From positions 186,001 to 250,000 of the forward strand of contig NZ_PJAR01000043.1 in the NCBI RefSeq assembly GCF_002836745.1: DNA of 64,000 nucleotides, read 5' to 3'. Positions 19,697 through 27,662 of the stretch are shown here, piece after piece; the first letter of the stretch is position 1; each line of letters starts with the position of its first letter. A model generated the notes under the pieces. That model did no database searches and was not told the DNA's origin. It worked only from the letters and a program-made list of their open reading frames with translations. This DNA is from Glaciecola sp. 33A. GTDB taxonomy: Bacteria > Pseudomonadota > Gammaproteobacteria > Enterobacterales > Alteromonadaceae. Both the position numbers and the translations under genes were made by a program.

Positions 19697-21082
19697 CTAC
19701 CCCAAGAGCTGGTCGAGTTTTTCTAGTTCGATATATAATGCTTTGGTAACTAACTCTTTGTTAGTGCCACCAAGTACATTACGTTTATTTAAAACTGACT
19801 CTAATTCCAGCATAGGATAGACATCGTTTTCAATCTTATCGTTTATTGTTTGCAACTCCGAAATACTTAATTCTTCGAGCGCTTTGCCTTTTGATATTGC
19901 CATTACCACAGCCTGTCCGGAAATATCATGTGCAGTTCTAAACGGGATACCTTTTGCCACTAGATAATCGGCTAATTCCGTTGCGTTCGCATAGCCCTGC
20001 TGAGCGGCTGCTCGACACCTTTCTTCGTTTAACGACAACGTATCGAGCACTTCCACTGCAATACATAAACAAATATGCCATTGATTGACACTGTCTATCG
20101 CTCCTTCTTTATCTTCTTGCATGTCTTTGTTGTATGCCAGTGGTAAGCCTTTCATGGTAACTAGTAGGCCTTGTAAATTACCAAATACGCGGCCACATTT
20201 GCCGCGCATCAGTTCAAGTGCGTCTGGATTCTTTTTTTGTGGCATGAGTGACGAACCCGATGTAACGGAATCCCCCAATTGTAAAAAACCAGCTTCGCCA
20301 CTGTTATAGAATATTAAGTCTTCGCTCATGCGTGACAAATGCATCATGCTTGTGCTGGCGTTGAAAAGGAGTTCGAGCACAAAATCACGGTCGGAAACAG
20401 CGTCTAAACTGTTTAAACAAGGAGATTCAAAACCTAACTCTGCTGCGATCTTATGACGATCAACCGGGAATGTGGTTCCTGCTAATGCACCAGAGCCTAA
20501 AGGACATTGATTTAAACGCTTTTGTAAGTCTTCAATTCGACTGACGTCACGTTTTAACATTTCGACATAGGCCAGACACCAATGTGCAAAATACACAGGT
20601 TGTGCGCGTTGCAAATGTGTATAGCCTGGAAGAATGGCATCTTGGTGGCGAGTCGCTGCTTTTAACAGCGCACCTATTACATTTAGGCAATCGTCTCTCA
20701 GTGACGTTAAGTGTGAACGACACCATAAGCGAAAATCAGTCGCCACTTGATCGTTTCTGCTGCGACCGGTATGTAGCTTTCTGGCAACATCACCTAATTC
20801 AGCTGTTAAGGTCGCCTCTACAAAACTATGAATATCTTCTTCAGGCGAGTTAGCAAAATCAAGAGTGCCTTCTTCTGCTTGCTTTCTCAATGCGTTTAGT
20901 GAATTTTCGAGCTGAAGTTGCTCATTTTCGCTCAACACGCCAGCTTCTTTTAGCGCACGAGACCAAACAATAGAGCCCAAAATATCTTCAACCGCCATGA
21001 CATAATCGAACGGCAATGAATCATTAACTTGCTTAAACATATCGCTACTGCCGGACTGAAAGCGCCCACCCCATAATGCCAT
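19697..21082 (-). CDS. argH: Argininosuccinate lyase
   Basis: Last step of arginine synthesis, splitting argininosuccinate into arginine and fumarate. The 461-residue protein of the fumarase/aspartase superfamily shows LWGGRF at the N-terminus, HTGRSRNDQVATD, TVTSGSSLMPQKKNPD (signature loop with the catalytic serine) and YNKDMQEDKE. No acetyltransferase extension is attached. It is 10 bases downstream of argG. Confidence 0.96.
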   Translation of the reverse strand: MALWGGRFQSGSSDMFKQVNDSLPFDYVMAVEDILGSIVWSRALKEAGVLSENEQLQLENSLNALRKQAEEGTLDFANSPEEDIHSFVEATLTAELGDVARKLHTGRSRNDQVATDFRLWCRSHLTSLRDDCLNVIGALLKAATRHQDAILPGYTHLQRAQPVYFAHWCLAYVEMLKRDVSRIEDLQKRLNQCPLGSGALAGTTFPVDRHKIAAELGFESPCLNSLDAVSDRDFVLELLFNASTSMMHLSRMSEDLIFYNSGEAGFLQLGDSVTSGSSLMPQKKNPDALELMRGKCGRVFGNLQGLLVTMKGLPLAYNKDMQEDKEGAIDSVNQWHICLCIAVEVLDTLSLNEERCRAAAQQGYANATELADYLVAKGIPFRTAHDISGQAVVMAISKGKALEELSISELQTINDKIENDVYPMLELESVLNKRNVLGGTNKELVTKALYIELEKLDQLLG

Positions 21083-21091
21083 GATGCTTCC

Positions 21092-22312
21092 TTATTTTTG
21101 TTTTAATGCTTTAATTCTGCTCGATAGACTAAACAATCTGATAAAACCTTCAGCATGACTTTGATTATAAACGTCATCTGCGCCAAAGGTGGCAAAGTCT
21201 TCCGAATATAGGCTGTTTGGTGATTGACGCTGCACGACCGTCGCTTGGCCTTTGTATAACTTCACGACTATTTCGCCAGTAACCAATTTTGCGAAGCTTG
21301 CCGCGCTGGCTAATAAAGCGTCATTTAGCGCTGTAAACCAGCGTCCATCGTACATTACATGTGCAAATTCGAGGGCAAGTTGTTCTCTGAATTTTAATGC
21401 TGACTTGTCCAAAACAAGACATTCTAGTGCTTTGTAAGCTTTCATCATTACCGAGCCGCCAGGAGTTTCATAGCAACCACGTGACTTCATGCCTACCAGT
21501 CTGTTTTCAACAATATCTATACGACCAACACCATGTGGAGCAGCAAGTTGGTTAAGCGCCACTAATGCTTGATAAGGCGATAATGCGTTGCCATTGACAT
21601 GCGTTAGTCGACCTTCATCAAATACAAGGGAGATGCGTTCAGCTTTGTCTGGTGCATCCTCGGGATCGGTGGTCATCGTCCACACTTGTTTGCTCGGCTC
21701 GGACCATGGATCTTCAAGCTCACCGCCTTCGTGAGAGATATGCCATGCGTTTGCATCACGGCTGTATATTTTAGTTGCTGAGGAGGACGTTGGAATATTT
21801 CGACTCGCTAAATAATCGAGTAAATCTTCACGCGAGACCATGTCCCATTCGCGCCACGGGGCAATCACTTGTAAATCAGGCGCTAGTGCGGCGAAAGCAC
21901 CTTCAAATCTGACTTGGTCGTTACCTTTGCCGGTGCAACCATGGCTCAAAGCATCAGCGCCTACTTTGCGCGCAATATCAACCTGTGCTTTGGCTATAAC
22001 AGGGCGAGCCATTGAGGTGCCTAATAAATATTCGCCCTCATAAACGGCACCCGTGGTGATGGTCGGGTAGATGAAATCACGCACAAACTCTTCTTTCAGA
22101 TCAACGATATGACACTCACTTGCACCTGATGCCATCGCTTTGTCATATAACCCTTCAAGTTCGTCATCACCCTGACCAACATCAGCTGCAAAAGCGACAA
22201 CTTCACAATCGTAGTTTTCTTTAAGCCAAGGCATAATTGCTGAGGTGTCGAGTCCGCCTGAGTAGGCCAGTACGACTTTCTTTATTGCGCTTTTGTTATC
22301 TGTTAATGCCAT
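21092..22312 (-). CDS. argG: Argininosuccinate synthase
   Basis: Condenses citrulline and aspartate using ATP. The 406-residue protein has the PP-loop motif [10 protein letters not shown] near the N-terminus and the signatures [12 protein letters not shown] and [17 protein letters not shown]. It is of the short bacterial type 1 length. The fourth gene in argCBFGHA. Confidence 0.96.
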   Translation of the reverse strand: MALTDNKSAIKKVVLAYSGGLDTSAIMPWLKENYDCEVVAFAADVGQGDDELEGLYDKAMASGASECHIVDLKEEFVRDFIYPTITTGAVYEGEYLLGTSMARPVIAKAQVDIARKVGADALSHGCTGKGNDQVRFEGAFAALAPDLQVIAPWREWDMVSREDLLDYLASRNIPTSSSATKIYSRDANAWHISHEGGELEDPWSEPSKQVWTMTTDPEDAPDKAERISLVFDEGRLTHVNGNALSPYQALVALNQLAAPHGVGRIDIVENRLVGMKSRGCYETPGGSVMMKAYKALECLVLDKSALKFREQLALEFAHVMYDGRWFTALNDALLASAASFAKLVTGEIVVKLYKGQATVVQRQSPNSLYSEDFATFGADDVYNQSHAEGFIRLFSLSSRIKALKQK

Positions 22313-22404
22313 TTTTAAATCCTTAATTACTGATGAGCCGATGGTTATTCGATCAGTTGTCTAAATAGGTAGTCGTGCTGTTTAATCTAGTGTAGTTCGT
22401 CATA

Positions 22405-23325
22405 TTAATCTAATGTGACATTACCAACCAGCATCGCTAAAATTGCGTTTTGTGCATGCATGCGGTTTTCAGCTTGCAGCATTAACAACGATTGTTCACT
22501 GTCCATCAAGCTACCGCTAATTTCTAAGTCGCGGTGAGCTGGTTGGCAGTGCATCACATAACTTGCGCCTGATTTTTGCATTAGTGCTTCGTTCACCTGA
22601 TAAACTGCAAATTTATCTTTTATTTCTGCCAGAGGGGTATTGTCGCCCATCGATAGCCAAGTGTCTGTATATAGAATGTCAGCCTGTCCTAATTCGTTAA
22701 TATCATTCGCAATGGTTAAGCTAACGTTGTTTTCATAAGCTAATTTAGCGGCATGCTTAGCGATATTAGCGTTTATTTCGAATCCTTTTGGCGTAATAAC
22801 AGTTTGGTGACAACCTAATAACGCACCCACAATCAACAATGAATGAGTTACGTTGTTACCGTCACCTATATAAGCCATTGTTTTACCTTTCACTTCGCCA
22901 AATTTTTCGAACATGGCTAAATAGTCAGCTAACGCTTGGCAAGGATGGTATAAGTCGCATAATGCATTGATGACCGGAATATTTGCACCTGCGGCAAGGT
23001 CTACCAGTGTTTTGTGTTCATATACCCGGGACACAATTGCATCGGCCCAGCAAGCTAGGTTGGCGCCAACATCAATTGGGTCTTCCCGATCCTTCAATGG
23101 AGAGCCTTGGCTATCCACATAAACCATATGCCCACCCATTTTATTAATACCGATATCAAAACTTACTCGGGTGCGCAAAGAAGGTTTTTCAAAAATGGCA
23201 ACAATGGATTTCCCTTCTAATGGTCGACCAAATTTCTCAGGGGTCTTTTTGAGTTCGACAGCAAGCTTTAGTAGCGAGTGCATTGACGTTGAATTCCAAT
23301 CTCTAAAACTGAGTAGGTCTTGCAT
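22405..23325 (-). CDS. argF: Ornithine carbamoyltransferase
   Basis: Makes citrulline from ornithine and carbamoyl phosphate. The 306-residue protein has the two-domain carbamoyltransferase layout. The carbamoyl-phosphate site reads S49-L-R-T-R where most OTCases have STRTR. HPCQALAD is normal, and the ornithine-side SMG loop is present (DTWLSMG). The usual HCLP signature reads HCQPAHR (His259-Pro262). The SMG loop favours OTCase over acetyl- or succinyl-ornithine variants, as does operon position. Its ribosome site (AAGGA, about 9 bases upstream) sits just after a 29-bp tandem duplication. Confidence 0.9.
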   Translation of the reverse strand: MQDLLSFRDWNSTSMHSLLKLAVELKKTPEKFGRPLEGKSIVAIFEKPSLRTRVSFDIGINKMGGHMVYVDSQGSPLKDREDPIDVGANLACWADAIVSRVYEHKTLVDLAAGANIPVINALCDLYHPCQALADYLAMFEKFGEVKGKTMAYIGDGNNVTHSLLIVGALLGCHQTVITPKGFEINANIAKHAAKLAYENNVSLTIANDINELGQADILYTDTWLSMGDNTPLAEIKDKFAVYQVNEALMQKSGASYVMHCQPAHRDLEISGSLMDSEQSLLMLQAENRMHAQNAILAMLVGNVTLD

Positions 23326-23335
23326 CTCTTATTCC

Positions 23336-23399
23336 TTTTACTTTTTATTCGTTGATGTTATTCATTTTACTTTTTATTCGTTGATGTTATTCATTTTAC
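23336..23399 (-). repeat. Perfect 29-bp tandem duplication in the argB-argF spacer
   Basis: The 29 bases at 23336-23364 are repeated exactly at 23365-23393, and six further bases of the unit follow to 23399, across the argB stop codon. On the transcribed strand each unit carries a six-codon mini-ORF (Met-Asn-Asn-Ile-Asn-Glu-stop). The base context just after the second unit (AAAAGGAATAAGA) resembles the start of a unit (AAAATGAATAACA) and serves as the argF ribosome site. Confidence 0.95.
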
Positions 23400-24211
23400 G
23401 ATGAAGAGCCACTCGACGTGATAGTAGTACCCGTATTTCTATGCAGTTCATCGATTAATATACTGACATCATTCCAGCTACCAATTTGGACGGCCTTTCC
23501 CAGTGTTCTAGACGCTTCTTGGGCTGCTTTCACTTTTACAATCATACCGTCAGTAATGACTCCACTATGAACTAATTGCTGTATTTTGCTATCATCTAAA
23601 TGTGCAATTAGTTGCTTATTTTCGTCTAATACACCGCTAACGTCTGATAAAAGATACAAGTCTGCATACAATAATGATGATATACAAGTAGCCGCTTGGT
23701 CCGCATTAACATTGTATAAGCGACCATTAAGATCACTACCAATTGAACATATTATAGGTGTTAAATTAGCGTGCATAAGTTGGTGCAATAATTTCGCACT
23801 TCGCGGATGAGGGTAGCCAACGGCACCCAACATTGGCGCAACTTCTTCGCACACCGCTAAATTACCATCGGCTAAAGAAATCCCCACGCCGGTTAAACCA
23901 GCCTGCGCAGCCATACAAACCATTTTTTTGTTTAATGTACCGGCCAAAACCCCGGTAACCGCTGGCATCTGCTCATCAGGCGATATGCGCAATCCTTCAT
24001 GCTTTTCACTTTTAAATCCAAGCGCGGTTAGTTGCGTTTGTAGTTGCGCTCCACCACCATGCACTATCGCCACATTGTGACCTTGATTTTTCAGCGTTGC
24101 GACAGATGCAAAAAAACTCGCTTGTGCTTGCTCGTCTTCAAAAAAGTCTCCACCGACTTTCAACACAATATTGCTTACGTGGTGTTGGGGTAAGTGCTGC
24201 GTATTATTCAT
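23396..24211 (-). CDS. argB: Acetylglutamate kinase
   Basis: Phosphorylates N-acetylglutamate, the second step of arginine synthesis. The 271-residue amino-acid-kinase fold shows IVLKVGGDFFED, AIVHGGGAQL, and the ATP-site region DVSGVLDENKQLI with ITDGMIVKVKAAQEA. It is of the shorter enterobacterial (arginine-insensitive) length. It begins 2 bases after argC ends. Confidence 0.95.
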   Translation of the reverse strand: MNNTQHLPQHHVSNIVLKVGGDFFEDEQAQASFFASVATLKNQGHNVAIVHGGGAQLQTQLTALGFKSEKHEGLRISPDEQMPAVTGVLAGTLNKKMVCMAAQAGLTGVGISLADGNLAVCEEVAPMLGAVGYPHPRSAKLLHQLMHANLTPIICSIGSDLNGRLYNVNADQAATCISSLLYADLYLLSDVSGVLDENKQLIAHLDDSKIQQLVHSGVITDGMIVKVKAAQEASRTLGKAVQIGSWNDVSILIDELHRNTGTTITSSGSSS

Positions 24212-24213
24212 GT

Positions 24214-25227
24214 TTACAATAACCCTGTTTCTGTTGGCTGATTAAATACCAAATTTGCGCATTGAATTGCCTGTGATGCTGCGCCTTTCAATAAATTATC
24301 TATCGCTGAACTTACCACTAAATAGCGGCTGTCTTCGTCGAACTTCCAATAAATATCGCAAAACGAAGTATTGGCAACGTCATCAATTTTGGGCCATGAA
24401 TCACGCAAACGAACCATCGGTTGATTGGCATAATGCTGTTCATACCTTTGCTGTATATCTGAGGTTTTCACGCCTTCGCGCAATCGCATGGTGATTGTTG
24501 CTAAGATACCTCTTTTGAATTGCCCTAGGTGAGGCGTAAAGATAACTTGCGTACCACAATAATCTTCAATTTCCGGTGTATGACGATGTCCTAGTACACC
24601 ATATGCTTGCAAGCTTACTTCATAATAACTGGTGGTCATCGATGGCTTTCTGCCAGCCCCGCTTACACCTGAAGTTGCGTTAATAACCGGTCTCACGGCT
24701 GGGTCAATAAAGTCAGCTTCTGTCATTGGCTTGATCGCCAATAAGGATGCGGTAGGGTAACAACCGGGTACAGCTACAAAGTTGGCCGTTTTAATTGCAT
24801 CAGCATGCCACTCCGCCAATCCGTATATTGCATTACTGAGTATGTCAGCATGTTCATGTTTAAACCCATAAAATGACTCGAATACTTGTGCGTCTTGCAG
24901 TCTAAATGCACCAGATAAATCAAATATTTTGGCTTTTTTGCCACTTAGTGCTGCAGCCCAATCGTGGCTAGCTTCGTGTGGAGTAGCTAAAAATATAGCA
25001 TCAAATTTCTCAGCCATTTGAACCAAGTCGTCTGGGTTTAGGGCGATGGTCACTAGGTCCGTTTGAGCAGATAATTGTGGGTGAACAGAGCCAATCGGCT
25101 TATTACTATCAGCACTACCATTGGACACATAACAGGCGTCTAATGAAAATAGAGGGTGGTGAACAATTAATTTAATTAGTTCAGCACCGGTATAACCACT
25201 GGCGCCAATAATACAAGTTGAAATCAT
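24214..25227 (-). CDS. argC: N-acetyl-gamma-glutamyl-phosphate reductase
   Basis: NADPH-dependent reduction of N-acetylglutamyl phosphate. The start is placed at the ATG at 25227 (337 residues). There the Rossmann motif IIGASGYTGAELIKL follows immediately, as in the family; an upstream in-frame TTG at 25296 adds 23 unrelated residues. The catalytic cysteine lies in VAVPGCYPTAS and HRHTPEIE is present. It is the first gene of the arginine operon, with an ArgR operator about 270 bases upstream. Confidence 0.95.
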   Translation of the reverse strand: MISTCIIGASGYTGAELIKLIVHHPLFSLDACYVSNGSADSNKPIGSVHPQLSAQTDLVTIALNPDDLVQMAEKFDAIFLATPHEASHDWAAALSGKKAKIFDLSGAFRLQDAQVFESFYGFKHEHADILSNAIYGLAEWHADAIKTANFVAVPGCYPTASLLAIKPMTEADFIDPAVRPVINATSGVSGAGRKPSMTTSYYEVSLQAYGVLGHRHTPEIEDYCGTQVIFTPHLGQFKRGILATITMRLREGVKTSDIQQRYEQHYANQPMVRLRDSWPKIDDVANTSFCDIYWKFDEDSRYLVVSSAIDNLLKGAASQAIQCANLVFNQPTETGLL

Positions 25228-25262
25228 AATGGTGTCTTTTCTTGAAAATAAAATTTCTCTCA

Positions 25263-25299
25263 CCCTGGCACAACAGAGAAGTGTTGGTTGCGCCAAGGG
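25263..25299 (-). other. Stem-loop in the argC leader
   Basis: On the transcribed strand CCCTTGGC (25299-25292) pairs with GCCAGGG (25269-25263) with one bulge, and CAACA pairs with TGTTG inside it around a CTTCTC loop. It ends 35 bases before the argC ATG. No T run follows directly. It may affect argC translation or mRNA stability. Confidence 0.45.
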
Positions 25300-25488
25300 C
25301 GAAAGTGCTATGTTTTGCTATACAACAATCTTAAAATCATGTCGTCGTAACATTTTCTCACAGCAAGGAGAGAGAGGAAAAGGAGCCAATGGCATTGGTA
25401 ACAAAAAATCATGAATTAAATTAGTCACTTAAAAATTCGAACGCTCTTAGGTCTCAAGCAAAAAATTTGCACCGAGTTGTGTACCGAG

Positions 25489-25516
25489 ATAGTAACAAAA
25501 TTGAATAATTATTCAA
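25489..25516 (-). promoter_or_regulatory. Predicted promoter of the argCBFGHA operon
   Basis: Read leftward, TTGAAT (25516-25511) and TACTAT (25494-25489) stand 16 bases apart and fit sigma-70 -35 and -10 elements. The -35 lies inside the palindromic ARG box, so ArgR binding would block RNA polymerase. It predicts a leader of about 255 bases. Confidence 0.55.
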
Positions 25517-25538
25517 TATAAATGTATAAATAATTAAT
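25500..25538. promoter_or_regulatory. Tandem ARG boxes (ArgR operator)
   Basis: ATTGAATAATTATTCAAT (25500-25517) is a perfect palindrome and fits the enterobacterial ARG box consensus. After 3 bases a weaker 18-bp box, AATGTATAAATAATTAAT (25521-25538), follows. Two boxes with a 3-bp spacer are the known arrangement for ArgR hexamer binding. Confidence 0.85.
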
Positions 25539-25889
25539 TTATTTTTACCTGGCTGCGCTTTCTAAAACTATAAATAGTATTTTAGTGATTAAATGTGAGC
25601 TACGTTTACCATATAAAGAATACAGTAATGCGTTTGAAAATCCCTGCACTGATGTCCAGCGTAGACTGCAAATCCGACTTATATAGGATCAACGACTAGT
25701 TTGTTTATTTTGCATGCACTGTTCTGTGCTGGTGAGGATAAGTCAGATATACCTGACAACAAGTGACAGGCATCGAGTAAAAATTTTTATTCAGTATTCA
25801 ACAACCTCATGCGGTAATTAGCCGACACCTTATCGCGGTGAATAACAACAATGAATTCGTTTACTTGGGTCTTTATTCAACTGGCATAC

Positions 25890-26693
25890 TCAGTTTGATA
25901 AATATTCGTTTTCATTACTGTCATCATCGCGTTTGTTGTTTCTTTTACCTTTTTCAGATTTTTTCATCATTTTTTCAAACTTTTCACCTTGTTCCGCGTT
26001 GAGTAGACTTAAGATATCAAATCGAGACTTGATCTTGCTCACCGCCATATCAAGCTTTTGCTGTTTATTTTGAGCATGCACTGCTAACCATGCACTATCA
26101 TCAAATTCTTCAGCTTGAATAATAGGAGTCAGTTGCGCTCTAATATTTTTAACTTGCTCTTTGTTAGTTGCTCGTCGAGCTTTATCATTTGTCATCATCA
26201 CCGTTAACTGAGTTTGCTGATCGCTGTTAAGAGCGAGCGCTTTAGCTAGACGTTGTATGTTTCTTTTAGGATTTCCATTCCTTTTTGTGCCTTTTTTATC
26301 ATCACGATTAGCGATGAATTGAGCTTGTTGCTCTGCGCTCAATTGATTGAATACTTGGTTTTTACTTTTGGCTTTAATCAACTGAAGTTGCAACGTGAGT
26401 TGCATCTGTTGCTCTATTGCGTTGGTAACCGCGACCTGATCCCATGAACCTGATTGCAGAAGCGCGCGCATACTGGTGCGGACTTGTTCTTGTTCGGCGC
26501 GATAAATACCTAAATCCTGCTTCGTTTGTTTGAATATTTGCTTAATATCTTCTTTTTGTTGTTGAGTTAACGAAGGATTCGTGATTATTTCACGTTCAAT
26601 ATCTCTATGACGTTTTCCTTCGTGTGCACTTATTGAATATGCACTAACACTTAATAAACTTGCGACGGTCAAACTGAGTAATAATTTTTTCAT
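25890..26693 (-). CDS. cpxP: CpxP/Spy-family periplasmic protein with two tandem modules
   Basis: Likely periplasmic stress protein and inhibitor of CpxA. The start at 26693 follows AGGA by 6 bases and opens a clear signal peptide (MKKLLLSLTVASLL..., cleavage after about residue 23, ISA). The mature protein has two Spy-like modules: LTQQQ at 42 with LSAEQ at 118, and LNSDQ at 155 with LNAEQ at 231, the same 76-residue spacing in both. At 267 residues it is much longer than E. coli CpxP (166). The C-terminus is highly charged. It is divergent from cpxRA with a CpxR box between them. Confidence 0.82.
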   Translation of the reverse strand: MKKLLLSLTVASLLSVSAYSISAHEGKRHRDIEREIITNPSLTQQQKEDIKQIFKQTKQDLGIYRAEQEQVRTSMRALLQSGSWDQVAVTNAIEQQMQLTLQLQLIKAKSKNQVFNQLSAEQQAQFIANRDDKKGTKRNGNPKRNIQRLAKALALNSDQQTQLTVMMTNDKARRATNKEQVKNIRAQLTPIIQAEEFDDSAWLAVHAQNKQQKLDMAVSKIKSRFDILSLLNAEQGEKFEKMMKKSEKGKRNNKRDDDSNENEYLSN

Positions 26694-26792
26694 TGCCATT
26701 CCTCTCGAATTAATAGGGTCATAAATTTTAGCTATACACAAACTATCGAGATAAATAATAGCCCATTGAATGCAAAGAAATGCCAAGCAAAT

Positions 26793-26808
26793 GTAAAGCT
26801 TTTGTAAA
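26793..26808 (+). promoter_or_regulatory. CpxR box in the cpxP-cpxR divergent region
   Basis: GTAAA at 26793-26797 and GTAAA at 26804-26808 are separated by 6 bases, matching the CpxR recognition pattern GTAAA-N(4-8)-GTAAA. It is placed between the divergent cpxP-like gene and cpxR, as in E. coli. A second pair of GTAAA (26937 and 26951, 9 bases apart) lies close to cpxR. Confidence 0.7.
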
Positions 26809-26975
26809 GGTTTCTGAGCTTTGTTGCAAATTCACTTATGATAAGGTTATAGAGTGCTTATACTGAGTAATAGACAAAACTCGGCACTGTGTGTTTGATG
26901 CTTAGCTCAAAAGAGTTGGTAGCCCTTTAACTAGGGGTAAATATACAGCGGTAAATATAGCTTTAAGGCGAATAC

Positions 26976-27662
26976 ATGTATCACGTATTAATAATTGATG
27001 ACGATATCGCATTGACGCAAATGCTTGCAGAATATTTGCAGCAAAATGGATTTACTGCGGACATCGAAAATAGTCCAGTGTCAGCAATTGCGAAGTTGCG
27101 AGAGCAAAGTGTTGATGTTGTGCTACTTGACGTCATGATGCCGGAATTGGATGGTTTTGAAACCCTGAAGCAAATTCGCACCTTTTCCGTTGTGCCGGTC
27201 ATAATGTTAACTGCAAAGGGTGAAGACTACGATCGTATACTAGGTTTAGAGTTAGGTGCTGATGACTATTTAGCTAAACCATTTAATCATCGAGAACTGC
27301 TTGCTCGAATGAAGGCGCTCACCCGTCGATTAGACGAACTAAGTAGCTTTAATCAAGTTCAACACTTAGACTTTCACGGTATCAAAATTGAAGAAGCCAG
27401 CCAAAGAGCGATGGTAGGGGCGCATGAGTTAGATCTGACTAACACTGAGTTTCAACTGCTCATGTTATTGATGCGACACGTCGGCCACTTGTTGAGTAAG
27501 GAGAAACTGAGTGAGGATATACTTGGGCGAAGACTCAGTGCGTTTGACCGTAGCTTAGATATGCATGTGAGTAATGTACGCAAAAAGCTATCACAACAGG
27601 GTATTGAAAACGTGATCAAAACGATGCGTGGGTCAGGTTATATATTTAAGAGTGAAGTGTAA
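26976..27662 (+). CDS. cpxR: Envelope stress response regulator CpxR
   Basis: OmpR/PhoB-family regulator of 228 residues. The receiver domain has the acidic pocket IDDD (8-10), phosphoacceptor Asp52 (VVLLDVMMPELDG), Thr in MLTAKG and Lys in LAKPFN. The winged-helix DNA-binding domain spans about 130-226 and ends SNVRKKL...IKTMRGSGYIF. The phrase DRILGLELGADDYLAKPFNHREL is close to CpxR. It overlaps cpxA by one base (TAATG). Confidence 0.92.
   Translation: MYHVLIIDDDIALTQMLAEYLQQNGFTADIENSPVSAIAKLREQSVDVVLLDVMMPELDGFETLKQIRTFSVVPVIMLTAKGEDYDRILGLELGADDYLAKPFNHRELLARMKALTRRLDELSSFNQVQHLDFHGIKIEEASQRAMVGAHELDLTNTEFQLLMLLMRHVGHLLSKEKLSEDILGRRLSAFDRSLDMHVSNVRKKLSQQGIENVIKTMRGSGYIFKSEV

Larger units (their letters stand above)
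25228..25889. other. 662-bp intergenic region between argC and the cpxP-like gene
   Basis: It holds the argC leader (to about 25488), the likely arg promoter and the ArgR operator (25489-25538). The remaining 350 bases are AT-rich, without an ORF or tRNA that I can support. No intrinsic terminator for the minus-strand cpxP-like gene (stop at 25890) was recognised. Confidence 0.7.

Noticed and set aside
23336-23399. Possible CRISPR-like repeat
   Set aside because: The 29-bp copies are directly contiguous with no spacers, so this is a tandem duplication.
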